DNA of 34,537 nt. It comes from a virus. The position numbers and the translations under genes were made by a program. This document shows, piece after piece, positions 1-5,312 of the stretch. The notes below the pieces were generated by a model, which was not told the origin of the DNA, did not search any database, and worked only from the letters and a program-made list of their open reading frames with translations. Every line of letters begins with the position of its first letter. Position 1 is the stretch's first letter. Location: the IMG/VR virus record IMGVR_UViG_3300033388_000153, positions 1-34,537 of that record. One strand, given 5' to 3'.

Positions 1-14
1 TAAGCTCAAAGCGT

Positions 15-36
15 TGCACCGTTTAAACGCGGTGCA
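15..36. promoter_or_regulatory. Perfect hairpin enclosing a GTTTAAAC site
   Basis: Seven-base arms TGCACCG (15-21) and CGGTGCA (30-36) are perfect inverted repeats around an 8-base loop that holds most of the first GTTTAAAC copy. No T-run follows, so it does not look like a terminator. It lies 27 bases before the first complete gene and may be an operator or part of a larger site that continues outside the window. The window also opens in a reading frame (2-76) that could be the end of an upstream gene; this cannot be decided from here. Confidence 0.4.
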
Positions 37-63
37 GGAGTTATTAACTTTAAAAATAAAACT

Positions 64-288
64 ATGGGAAATTTAAGTTACTGTCGATTTGAAAATACCT
101 CTGGCGATGTAATAGATTGTGCAGAGGCAATTGAGAACGGCGAAATGAGTGTAGACATGAGCAATTACGAGCGCGAAGGATTAGAGATATTACTGGACGC
201 GTGTGAAAGAATTGTCGACATGAAAGACGAGATTGAAGAGGCTATCGAAAAGTGGGACAAACATGATGAAAAAATGGAGGACGTTTAA
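64..288 (+). CDS. Small conserved phage protein (NLSYCRF start)
   Basis: Seventy-four acidic residues beginning MGNLSYCRFENT. From memory, this N-terminus recurs in small hypothetical proteins of Bacteroidetes phages, but no function is known to me. The rest is helical and charged (LEILLDACERIVDMKDEIEEAIEK), without transmembrane segments or cysteine clusters. The leader before ATG is A/T-rich, as expected in this phylum. The stop codon TAA lies inside a GTTTAAAC copy, so the protein ends in Val. The next gene starts 2 bases later, which suggests co-transcription. Confidence 0.8.
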   Translation: MGNLSYCRFENTSGDVIDCAEAIENGEMSVDMSNYEREGLEILLDACERIVDMKDEIEEAIEKWDKHDEKMEDV

Positions 289-290
289 AC

Positions 291-512
291 ATGAGTACAG
301 AAAGAAAGATAGCCAAAAAAATCTATGACGCTATTGACGGAGATTATACGTTGATAAGCAGATTAGTTTCGCACATTGAAAATGTTGCAGATAAATCAGG
401 ATTACAAATGCACCAAGGCGGTGACTATATTTATTATGAAGTTCTGGAGTTTATTTCACTTGAAATTGCGGAGAGTATATTGTCTAACTCAGATGAGGTA
501 GACGACGTTTAA
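291..512 (+). CDS. Small hypothetical protein
   Basis: Seventy-three residues, acidic at the C-terminus, predicted mostly helical, no recognised domain. The ATG follows directly on the GTTTAAAC copy that ends the previous gene. Its own stop codon TAA is again inside a GTTTAAAC copy (507-514), so two successive proteins end in Asp-Val at this palindrome. It probably belongs to the same transcript as its neighbours. Function unknown. Confidence 0.7.
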   Translation: MSTERKIAKKIYDAIDGDYTLISRLVSHIENVADKSGLQMHQGGDYIYYEVLEFISLEIAESILSNSDEVDDV

Positions 513-538
513 ACAAAGTCTAATTTAAAATTTATATT

Positions 539-742
539 ATGGAAAACACATTAACAGCAGAAGAAAGATTCGAACAAGTATCATATTGGTATAATCAAGT
601 TGACAGTTGTTCGCTCAGCAGTGTAGTAGACGCTTTATTCGAAGAGATTCACGAACAGATGAAAGAAGCTGAAGTTCCTCAAGAATATTATCAAGAGGTT
701 TTCAGCTTAGTGAATGAAGACTATACAGTAAGACGAGACTAA
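539..742 (+). CDS. Small hypothetical protein
   Basis: Sixty-seven acidic residues, likely helical, no recognised domain. The start is preceded by an A/T-rich leader typical of Bacteroidetes. The stop codon overlaps the next start by one base (TAATG), which suggests translational coupling to the small basic protein downstream. Function unknown. Confidence 0.7.
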   Translation: MENTLTAEERFEQVSYWYNQVDSCSLSSVVDALFEEIHEQMKEAEVPQEYYQEVFSLVNEDYTVRRD

Positions 743-897
743 TGCACAGAAAAGAAAGACAAATAATGCACTGGGTCAAGAAAGCGAGAGAGCAACGACG
801 TTTAAACAAGCTCATCGCGGACAAAAAGCCCAGTGCGTTTAAACAAGGTGAGCAAATTAAAATTAATTTTAATGTACAAAACTTGCACAGTTTATAA
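742..897 (+). CDS. Short basic protein coupled to the upstream gene
   Basis: A 51-residue open frame, MHRKERQIMHWVKK... to ...VQNLHSL. Its ATG shares a base with the preceding stop (TAATG), the same coupling seen elsewhere in this arm. The N-terminal half is strongly basic (about ten Lys/Arg in the first 30 residues), suggesting nucleic-acid binding, though this is inference. It contains two GTTTAAAC copies 37 bases apart, read in different codon phases (Leu-Asn at 800 and Phe-Lys at 837). The end overlaps the start of the promoter for the next gene. A chance frame is possible at this length. Confidence 0.5.
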   Translation: MHRKERQIMHWVKKAREQRRLNKLIADKKPSAFKQGEQIKINFNVQNLHSL

Positions 898-913
898 AAA
901 AGTTGTATACTTG
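882..913 (+). promoter_or_regulatory. Bacteroidetes-type promoter
   Basis: CTTG at 882-885 and TATACTTG at 906-913 are separated by 20 bases. They match the -33 TTTG / -7 TAnnTTTG consensus of Bacteroidetes with one mismatch in each element. Transcription would start near 919, giving a short A/T-rich leader before the ATG at 937. Confidence 0.6.
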
Positions 914-936
914 TACAGAATTTAAAACTTATATAT

Positions 937-1161
937 ATGGAAAAATTATTATCAATCACGGAGTTATTAAACAGAGAGAGATTATCTATTAGCGATATGT
1001 TCTTCAATCACGGTGGCGTAATTGTAGGCTCTAAATGGTGGAAGTCAGACAAAGAGTTTCGCGACCATGTACATAGATGCGCTAAAGATTTTATAGAAGT
1101 CAATGGACTTGATGAGATAACACCATTTATGTTGGTGGACGACTTTCTGGAAAGATTATAG
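937..1161 (+). CDS. Small hypothetical protein
   Basis: Seventy-four residues with an N-terminal helix (LLSITELLNRERLSISDMFF) and an aromatic segment SKWWKS; no family recognised. It follows its own promoter at 882-913. A GTTTAAAC copy begins 6 bases after its stop codon and runs directly into the acceptor stem of the tRNA-like gene. It may be co-transcribed with the two structured RNAs downstream. Confidence 0.7.
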   Translation: MEKLLSITELLNRERLSISDMFFNHGGVIVGSKWWKSDKEFRDHVHRCAKDFIEVNGLDEITPFMLVDDFLERL

Positions 1162-1175
1162 AGAGCGTTTAAACA

Positions 1176-1268
1176 AGACGGGTCATCGCATGGTGCGGGG
1201 AAGTGGTTTTGAAAATTTGACACAAGACCTTAGGTTATTAATTAGCGGTTCGAATCCGCGCCCGTCTT
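1176..1268 (+). tRNA. tRNA-like gene with long variable arm, isotype uncertain
   Basis: The 7-bp acceptor stem pairs AGACGGG (1176-1182) with CCCGTCT (1261-1267) perfectly, and A1175-T1268 can extend it. The T arm is canonical: GCGG, loop TTCGAAT, CCGC (1245-1259). A variable arm GACC/GGTT (1226-1236) and a 93-base length fit class II tRNAs (Ser, Leu, Tyr). The loop TTTGAAA (1208-1214) would place anticodon TGA (Ser). The anticodon stem pairs poorly, the D region folds as a tight CGCA/TGCG hairpin without the usual A14, and CCA is not encoded. It may be a degenerate tRNA or a tRNA mimic. A GTTTAAAC copy abuts the 5' end. Confidence 0.5.
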
Positions 1269-1272
1269 CAAA

Positions 1273-1341
1273 GAGCAGAGAGGTTACAAGAACCCACGGA
1301 GGAACAGGCAGTGACGACTGTCATAATACAAATCTCTGCTC
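1273..1341 (+). ncRNA. Structured RNA candidate, three-way junction
   Basis: A perfect 9-bp closing helix joins GAGCAGAGA (1273-1281) to TCTCTGCTC (1333-1341). Inside are GGTT/AACC with loop ACAAG (1282-1294) and GGCAGT/ACTGTC with loop GACG (1307-1322). The joining strands are CACGGAGGAACA (1295-1306) and ATAATACAAA (1323-1332). No long reading frame covers it. It starts 4 bases after the tRNA-like gene, so both may be cut from one transcript. I could not match it to a known RNA family; a riboswitch-like leader for the DUF3846 gene or a free small RNA are both possible. Confidence 0.5.
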
Positions 1342-1351
1342 GATAATATAA

Positions 1352-1379
1352 AGGGAAAGCGGAAACCCTGTTTAAACAG
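1352..1379 (+). other. Hairpin followed by an extended palindromic GTTTAAAC site
   Basis: AGGG (1352-1355) pairs with CCCT (1366-1369) around a 10-base loop. The GTTTAAAC copy right after it is extended to a 12-bp perfect palindrome, CTGTTTAAACAG (1368 or 1369 to about 1379). It lies in the leader of the DUF3846 gene. No T-run follows, so a terminator is unlikely. Confidence 0.3.
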
Positions 1380-1403
1380 TACGCATAATTTAATTTAATT
1401 TAT

Positions 1404-1652
1404 ATGGCAGATTTAATTAAGACAGACGGGAAAATTGTCAGAGATGTTGACATATCGTCTTTAAAGAAAATTCAAAATCATGTTGGAGGATACATAGAGT
1501 ATTGTCCAGTAGATGCTCATTCATTTATGTATGTAGATGAAGAAGGTCTTTTAAAAGACAGAGACATTAATCCTAAAGCTTCTGATATTGCGGGGCGTAT
1601 TGTAGTAGGAGATGTATTGCTTTGTTTAAACGATGAGGTAGACCATGAGTAG
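1404..1652 (+). CDS. DUF3846-like protein
   Basis: Eighty-two residues matching the pattern I recall for DUF3846: GGYIEY (28-33), the acidic block VDEEGLLKDRDINPKAS (44-60) and a C-terminal IVVGDVLLC (66-74). The family occurs in phages and mobile elements and has no assigned biochemical role. The start follows an A/T-rich leader downstream of the two structured RNAs. A GTTTAAAC copy falls in the Leu-Asn codons near the end. The stop overlaps the next start by 8 bases (ATGAGTAG). Confidence 0.75.
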   Translation: MADLIKTDGKIVRDVDISSLKKIQNHVGGYIEYCPVDAHSFMYVDEEGLLKDRDINPKASDIAGRIVVGDVLLCLNDEVDHE

Positions 1653-1968
1653 TGCTGAGAAAATAGCGAACGCGGTGGTAAGACAAGAGGTCTCACCGCG
1701 TGGCGGGGGTGTTGAGATACGCCTTGACGATTGGGGATATCCTCACCACAAAATGACAGCATATCAAAACTATCTTGGTGGCGGTATGCTTGGCAAAGTA
1801 TGTAGTGACTGCACAGTTGTTGACTACAAAGAGATAGAGTGTTTAAACGTACTGAGTGTACAGCTGAAGATGTACTATCACAACATGACAAATAGTTATT
1901 ATGATGATGATGAGTGGGCTTCAGCAAGTTACCAACAAAATCAATTGAGAAATGTCAGCGCATATTAA
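1645..1968 (+). CDS. Hypothetical protein
   Basis: One hundred and seven residues; overlaps the DUF3846 gene by 8 bases and the next gene by 17, so it is probably translationally coupled. It has a Gly-rich centre (NYLGGGMLGK) followed by CSDC and an acidic, aromatic segment near the C-terminus (SYYDDDEWAS). No domain recognised. The two cysteines of CSDC alone are not enough to claim metal binding. Confidence 0.65.
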   Translation: MSSAEKIANAVVRQEVSPRGGGVEIRLDDWGYPHHKMTAYQNYLGGGMLGKVCSDCTVVDYKEIECLNVLSVQLKMYYHNMTNSYYDDDEWASASYQQNQLRNVSAY

Positions 1969-2263
1969 TACTACTAAATCCAAGATACACCGTCTGGACG
2001 GGTGGCGTTCTTGGTTGGAGCCAGTCAATGCTGTTGGAGGCTGTAATATTACAGAGCAATGGTATGATACTGGAATCACAGAAATCAGAGAGTTCTGTAA
2101 GAAACTCAGGAAAGCAAAGATAAGATACCGTTGTGTTTGGGGTAATTCATGTAATCCTTTTATGATGATAAGGTTTGTATGTGTACACCCAGACCAACGA
2201 CTTGAAGCTCAAGAGATAGCGTTTAAACATCGCGACGATACAGAATATTTTTATAACCTTTAA
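1952..2263 (+). CDS. Hypothetical protein with conserved-looking aromatic/Cys core
   Basis: One hundred and three basic residues, with LDGWRSWLEPVNAVGGCN in the N-terminal third, a helix EIREFCKKLRKAKIRYR and a CVWGNSCN segment. The spacing of Trp, Gly and Cys looks like a compact conserved fold, but I do not recognise the family. It overlaps the preceding gene by 17 bases. A GTTTAAAC copy near the end is read as Phe-Lys. Function unknown. Confidence 0.7.
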   Translation: MSAHINTTKSKIHRLDGWRSWLEPVNAVGGCNITEQWYDTGITEIREFCKKLRKAKIRYRCVWGNSCNPFMMIRFVCVHPDQRLEAQEIAFKHRDDTEYFYNL

Positions 2264-2273
2264 ATTTTTAGAT

Positions 2274-2486
2274 ATGAAAGTAAAATTAAATACAATAGAG
2301 GGAGATACCAAACCTGTTATGCACATGAGAGATAAGATTGAATCCTGTGCCGACGGTATTATAGATAACATGAATGAGCAGATGATTATGAGCAGAGTAT
2401 ACGATGAGTTTGGACATGACATAGATATTCATGACGCTGAGCGTATTGCTAATATTGTCTGGGGACAAATTAAACATAGAATGTAA
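2274..2486 (+). CDS. Small hypothetical protein
   Basis: Seventy residues rich in Met, Asp and Ile, likely helical; no domain recognised. A short A/T-rich leader separates it from the previous gene. The next ATG lies one base after its stop codon, consistent with an operon. Function unknown. Confidence 0.65.
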   Translation: MKVKLNTIEGDTKPVMHMRDKIESCADGIIDNMNEQMIMSRVYDEFGHDIDIHDAERIANIVWGQIKHRM

Positions 2487-2487
2487 T

Positions 2488-2772
2488 ATGGATATTAAAA
2501 ATGTAAATACCGAAATTCTTAAACAAGAATTAGAAATTAGAAATTTAGATACCAAAATTCTTCAAAGAGAATTAGAAAGGCGTGGCTATCAAACGTTTAA
2601 TCTCTGGCATATTGCTGATGTTAAACATAAGTATAAGTGTGACAATGAAACTGCCATGGACGTTTTGATTGACGCCTTGGAAAATGAATGCACAATGGAG
2701 CAAGTTAATATGGCAATAGATATAGTTGCGGAAGAGAAGTATGAATTAAAACCACATCAAAATCTTTTGTAA
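2488..2772 (+). CDS. Small protein with an internal 14-residue duplication
   Basis: Ninety-four residues if started at ATG 2488, directly after the previous stop; an upstream in-frame ATG at 2431 would overlap that gene and is less likely. The N-terminal part contains two copies of a 14-residue helical unit, TEILKQELEIRNLD and TKILQRELERRGYQ, suggesting a duplicated coiled-coil segment. The C-terminal half is acidic and helical. The stop overlaps the next start by one base. Function unknown. Confidence 0.65.
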   Translation: MDIKNVNTEILKQELEIRNLDTKILQRELERRGYQTFNLWHIADVKHKYKCDNETAMDVLIDALENECTMEQVNMAIDIVAEEKYELKPHQNLL

Positions 2773-3005
2773 TGGAAAATTATTCATTAGTAATGTATGA
2801 TGTACTATTAAATATAGAGTACGAGTATACTGAGGGAGAACCTATGGTATATAATTACGGTGACGGGTCTGGATATCCAGGGAGTCCCGCTTCAATAGAA
2901 TTATATACTGTATCAGTAAATGGAGCAGATATAACAGACATAATATCTGTTTCAATTTTAGATGAGATAAGAGAAAAGCTTTTAGATTATCATGAAGATA
3001 ATTAA
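2772..3005 (+). CDS. Small hypothetical protein
   Basis: Seventy-seven acidic residues: a predicted beta-rich N-terminal half with a Tyr/Gly/Pro-rich loop (YNYGDGSGYPGSPAS), then VSVNGADITDI and a helix EIREKLLDY. This layout resembles small phage proteins of unknown function that I have seen annotated only as hypothetical. It starts by TAATG overlap with the preceding gene and is followed, 6 bases after its stop, by a GTTTAAAC copy and a strong promoter. Confidence 0.65.
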   Translation: MENYSLVMYDVLLNIEYEYTEGEPMVYNYGDGSGYPGSPASIELYTVSVNGADITDIISVSILDEIREKLLDYHEDN

Positions 3006-3023
3006 GAGAGTGTTTAAACGTTG

Positions 3024-3055
3024 TTTGCAATTTTAATATATAATGTATATATTTG
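3024..3055 (+). promoter_or_regulatory. Bacteroidetes-type promoter, near-perfect
   Basis: TTTG at 3024-3027 and TATATTTG at 3048-3055 are separated by 20 bases, an exact match to the -33 TTTG / -7 TAnnTTTG consensus. Transcription would start near 3061, just before the gene at 3086. A GTTTAAAC copy ends 4 bases upstream of the -33 element (3012-3019), where a bound protein could touch the polymerase. Confidence 0.75.
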
Positions 3056-3085
3056 TAGCAATTAACTTTAATAAAATTAAATCTT

Positions 3086-3277
3086 ATGGCGGAAATAAAT
3101 AAAGAGTTTGAACACCACGATAGAGTGTTTGATATTTTTCTTAGTTCATTATTCGATGACCCTAAAGATAAGGACAAGGATAAAGACAAAGAGAAAGATA
3201 AAGAGAATGATAACACGATTCCTTGGGGTCGTAAGCCACAATGGGAAGACGACGACGAGAATCCGTTATTCATTTAG
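3086..3277 (+). CDS. Small charged protein with Lys-Asp repeats
   Basis: Sixty-three residues: an N-terminal helix, then a low-complexity run of alternating Lys, Asp and Glu (27-41), then TIPWGRKPQWEDDDENP. The DNA of the run is a degenerate 6-base tandem repeat (GATAAA/GACAAG-like). It is the first gene after the promoter at 3024-3055, so it should be well expressed. No domain recognised; the charged centre suggests a disordered linker. Confidence 0.6.
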   Translation: MAEINKEFEHHDRVFDIFLSSLFDDPKDKDKDKDKEKDKENDNTIPWGRKPQWEDDDENPLFI

Positions 3278-3295
3278 GTTTATAGTTTAGTTAAC

Positions 3296-3366
3296 AGGTG
3301 GTGGGGATAGTCCTATAAATATTCCCTAAATGATAATAGCACAGGATATAATCAGCCACCTTTTTT
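3296..3366 (+). terminator. Structured leader or attenuator-like terminator
   Basis: AGGTGG (3296-3301) pairs with CCACCT (3356-3361), and the 3' arm runs straight into six T residues (3361-3366). The 54-base interior can form further pairs, for example GGGA with TCCC around 3304-3326. A stem followed by a T-run 13 bases before the ATG at 3379 looks like an intrinsic terminator or an attenuator that sets read-through into the downstream operon. The large structured interior is unusual for a plain terminator. Confidence 0.45.
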
Positions 3367-3378
3367 AAAATTTATTAT

Positions 3379-3531
3379 ATGAAAGAAACTTTATATACTG
3401 TAACAATGTATTTTGGCGGTGAACAACCACCAGAAACAAGGCAAACCCATAGCATAGAAGAAGCCCGTAAATGGGTAACTGAATGTGAACATGGTGTAAT
3501 TGAAAATGAATCTGGAATAGCAGTCCAATGA
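3379..3531 (+). CDS. Short hypothetical protein
   Basis: Fifty residues beginning MKETLYTVTMYFGG, predicted as a beta hairpin, then a helix EEARKWVTEC and an acidic tail. It lies just after the structured leader at 3296-3366, with an A/T-rich sequence before ATG. It overlaps the next start by four bases (ATGA), the tight coupling used through this operon, which supports it being a real gene despite its length. Function unknown. Confidence 0.6.
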   Translation: MKETLYTVTMYFGGEQPPETRQTHSIEEARKWVTECEHGVIENESGIAVQ

Positions 3532-3659
3532 CAGAGGAAGATAAAAAATATAGACAAGGTCGACGCAAAGAACAAGTCGAAGGTCATTTAATCATGGCAA
3601 TGATAGGTATCATAGGAGTATTAATGGTGCTTATGTTTGTCGCATTTATAACACAATAA
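3528..3659 (+). CDS. Small single-pass membrane protein
   Basis: Forty-three residues: a charged N-terminus (TEEDKKYRQGRRKEQVEG) followed by one hydrophobic helix of about 20 residues (LIMAMIGIIGVLMVLMFVAF) that ends the protein. The ATG overlaps the previous stop (ATGA) and the stop overlaps the next start (TAATG). The topology would put the charged end in the cytoplasm. Such peptides in phages include holin-like and superinfection-exclusion proteins, but the early-operon position does not favour lysis. Function not assigned. Confidence 0.65.
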   Translation: MTEEDKKYRQGRRKEQVEGHLIMAMIGIIGVLMVLMFVAFITQ

Positions 3660-4030
3660 TGAAAGAAAAAAGTAAACACTATTATGATACTGAAAGGAAT
3701 AAACCTTATGAAAAAAATTCTACTGAAGAATTAATTAAAGAAGTAGGTAGAGAAGTTGTTAAGCTTCTCATAGAAAAGAATAAAGCTTATGGAGATACAG
3801 CTAACAACCCTCCAAAAATTTTTAGTAAGCTTTCACCTAAAGAAGGTCTGCTTGCTCGTATTGATGACAAGTTAAGCAGAATTAAGCAACGAGGTTTAAA
3901 CGACCTCACTGAAGACACGGTCAAAGATTTAATTGGATATCTTATTCTGTATAAAGTACAAGAAAGAAAAGAGGAGAATAAAATCAAGGACATGTTAATA
4001 GAAAATAAACGATTAAAATTAAAAGAATAA
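3659..4030 (+). CDS. Conserved helical phage protein, DUF1599/MazG-like in appearance
   Basis: One hundred and twenty-three basic residues. Recognisable blocks are KNKAYGDTANNPPKIF (40-55), IDDKLSRI (68-75) and EDTVKDLIGYLIL (85-97). Together they resemble all-helical families such as DUF1599 (linked to nucleotide modification) and MazG-like proteins, where the acidic helix positions bind metal. I can only say resembles; the catalytic EExxE pattern of true MazG is not evident. It sits between the small membrane protein and the first DnaA-like protein with one-base TAATG overlaps. A GTTTAAAC copy (3894) is read as Leu-Asn. Confidence 0.55.
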   Translation: MKEKSKHYYDTERNKPYEKNSTEELIKEVGREVVKLLIEKNKAYGDTANNPPKIFSKLSPKEGLLARIDDKLSRIKQRGLNDLTEDTVKDLIGYLILYKVQERKEENKIKDMLIENKRLKLKE

Positions 4031-4335
4031 TGAAAGGAAATATATTTGAAGCGTATGCAAACGCAGTGGCTAAACAATTTCATCTTGAATTAGATGATAT
4101 ATTTAATAAGAATAAGCGTAGAGATTTAGTTGACGCGAGACAAATGCTGTACTACTTATGTATGGAAAGACCTATAAGAGTTTCTTATATTCAAAGGTTT
4201 ATGTCTGAGCATGGGTGTGAAGTGTTTCACTCTACAATAATTCATGGATATAAAAAAGCAAAGAAGATGGTTGAAGAAGATGAAGATTATAAAGCTATCG
4301 TTAACACAATCGAATTACAAAACTTAAAAGTATAG
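4030..4335 (+). CDS. DnaA domain-IV-like DNA-binding protein (first copy)
   Basis: One hundred and one residues resembling the C-terminal DNA-binding domain of DnaA without its ATPase part. After LELDDIF comes the basic loop and helix KNKRRDLVDARQML (27-40), then RVSYIQRFM and the signature EVFHSTIIHGYKKA (64-77), where the HST motif corresponds to the residues that contact the DnaA box. In bacteria this domain reads TTATCCACA-type sites; the target here is unknown. It may bind the phage origin or act as a regulator. It precedes the recombination genes and is followed by a GTTTAAAC copy. A second such protein lies at 10879-11283. Confidence 0.65.
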   Translation: MKGNIFEAYANAVAKQFHLELDDIFNKNKRRDLVDARQMLYYLCMERPIRVSYIQRFMSEHGCEVFHSTIIHGYKKAKKMVEEDEDYKAIVNTIELQNLKV

Positions 4336-4336
4336 A

Positions 4337-4729
4337 ATGTTTAAACGGACTGACATCATGAAGCAAGCTCTTGAAGACCCAAAAAGTATTAAGAACATTT
4401 TACCTAAGGGTATTAGTGTTATTGGTAGGGGTGTAAAGATTCAGCAGTTTGATGATGAAATACAAATACTCAACATGGGAAAAGGCGGTGACTATTTTAA
4501 AGAATGTTCCGATGAAGAGTATGCTTTCTTTCTGGAAGACGGGTGGAGAAAAGGTTGCACTAAAGTAAGTATGAGCAACTGTCTTCATAAGTTATCTATA
4601 ATAGAAAGCAGAATTAAAACTGAATTAAATACTCGTAAGAACGATAAGCATATTCAGAACTTAAAGAACCGTCGAGAAACTTTATTAATTAAATACACTA
4701 ATTTAAAAACAGAACTAAATAAAATTTAA
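4337..4729 (+). CDS. Hypothetical protein with C-terminal coiled coil
   Basis: One hundred and thirty basic residues. An N-terminal globular part (GISVIGRGVKIQQFDDEIQI) is followed by DEEYAFFLEDGWRKGC and a Lys-rich C-terminal helix likely to form a coiled coil (about 84-130). The start codon overlaps a GTTTAAAC copy, so the protein begins Met-Phe-Lys-Arg. It lies between the DnaA-like protein and the annealing protein, which suggests a replication or recombination role, but no family is recognised. Confidence 0.65.
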   Translation: MFKRTDIMKQALEDPKSIKNILPKGISVIGRGVKIQQFDDEIQILNMGKGGDYFKECSDEEYAFFLEDGWRKGCTKVSMSNCLHKLSIIESRIKTELNTRKNDKHIQNLKNRRETLLIKYTNLKTELNKI

Positions 4730-4730
4730 T

Positions 4731-5312
4731 ATGGAAAATGTTTATAAAAATCTGAGTGCAATCTCAGTTGCCGATAAGGTAGAGAAAAAAGGAAGGTTTG
4801 ATTATTTATCATGGGCATGGGCTTGGCACTATATCAAGCAAGAATATCCAACAGCTAACCGTACTGTATATGAAAACGATATGGGTATCCCATACTTTAC
4901 TGACGGTAAGTTTGCAAATGTTAAAGTTGGAATTACTATCAATGGTGTAGAACATATTGATTATCTTCCAGTGTTAGATAATGCTAACCGTTCTATTCCA
5001 ATAACAAAGGTAACTTCTTTTGATGTCAACAATGCTATTCAAAGAGCAACAGCTAAAGCAATAGCAATGCACGGATTAGGATTATCATTATGGATAGGAG
5101 AAGACACAGCTCGTTTAAACAAAGCGGAAGAAAAGCCAGTAGTTAAAAAAGATGTGAAGCTAAAACTAACCGTAGATAAATGGGATAAAGTTTTAATGTA
5201 TATAGCTAAGAACAAAGATAAAGGATTAGAATATATAGTATCTCAGCTTAGCACTAAGTATACAGTTACTACCGCAGATAAAAACAAAATCAAAAAAGCT
5301 ATTAATGGATAG
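4731..5312 (+). CDS. DUF1071 single-strand annealing protein
   Basis: One hundred and ninety-three residues of the DUF1071 type, a phage recombinase family placed in the Rad52-like annealing superfamily. Visible hallmarks are GRFDYLSWAWAWHYIKQEYP (21-40), LPVLDNANR (79-87) and VNNAIQRATAKAIAMHGLGL (99-118) followed by SLWIGED. These proteins coat single-stranded DNA and anneal complementary strands during replication-linked recombination. The C-terminal Lys-rich part (135-193) is variable. It overlaps by 8 bases the exonuclease that would supply its single-stranded substrate, the usual pairing. A GTTTAAAC copy (5113) is read as Leu-Asn. Confidence 0.85.
   Translation: MENVYKNLSAISVADKVEKKGRFDYLSWAWAWHYIKQEYPTANRTVYENDMGIPYFTDGKFANVKVGITINGVEHIDYLPVLDNANRSIPITKVTSFDVNNAIQRATAKAIAMHGLGLSLWIGEDTARLNKAEEKPVVKKDVKLKLTVDKWDKVLMYIAKNKDKGLEYIVSQLSTKYTVTTADKNKIKKAING

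Noticed and set aside
2-76. Open frame at the left edge that could be the C-terminus of an upstream gene
   Set aside because: Too short to judge; another frame also ends in Val-stop at the first GTTTAAAC copy, so neither can be preferred.
1291-1312. Slight likeness of AACCCACGG to part of RNase P RNA
   Set aside because: The rest of the RNase P core is absent and the element is far too short.
1517-1927. Leftward open frame of 136 codons
   Set aside because: Antisense shadow of two overlapping rightward genes; Ser/His-rich composition without a protein-like pattern.
2842-3273. Leftward Ser/Leu-rich open frame of 143 codons
   Set aside because: Its repeats are the antisense reading of the Lys-Asp repeat at 3166-3214, and it crosses a good rightward promoter.
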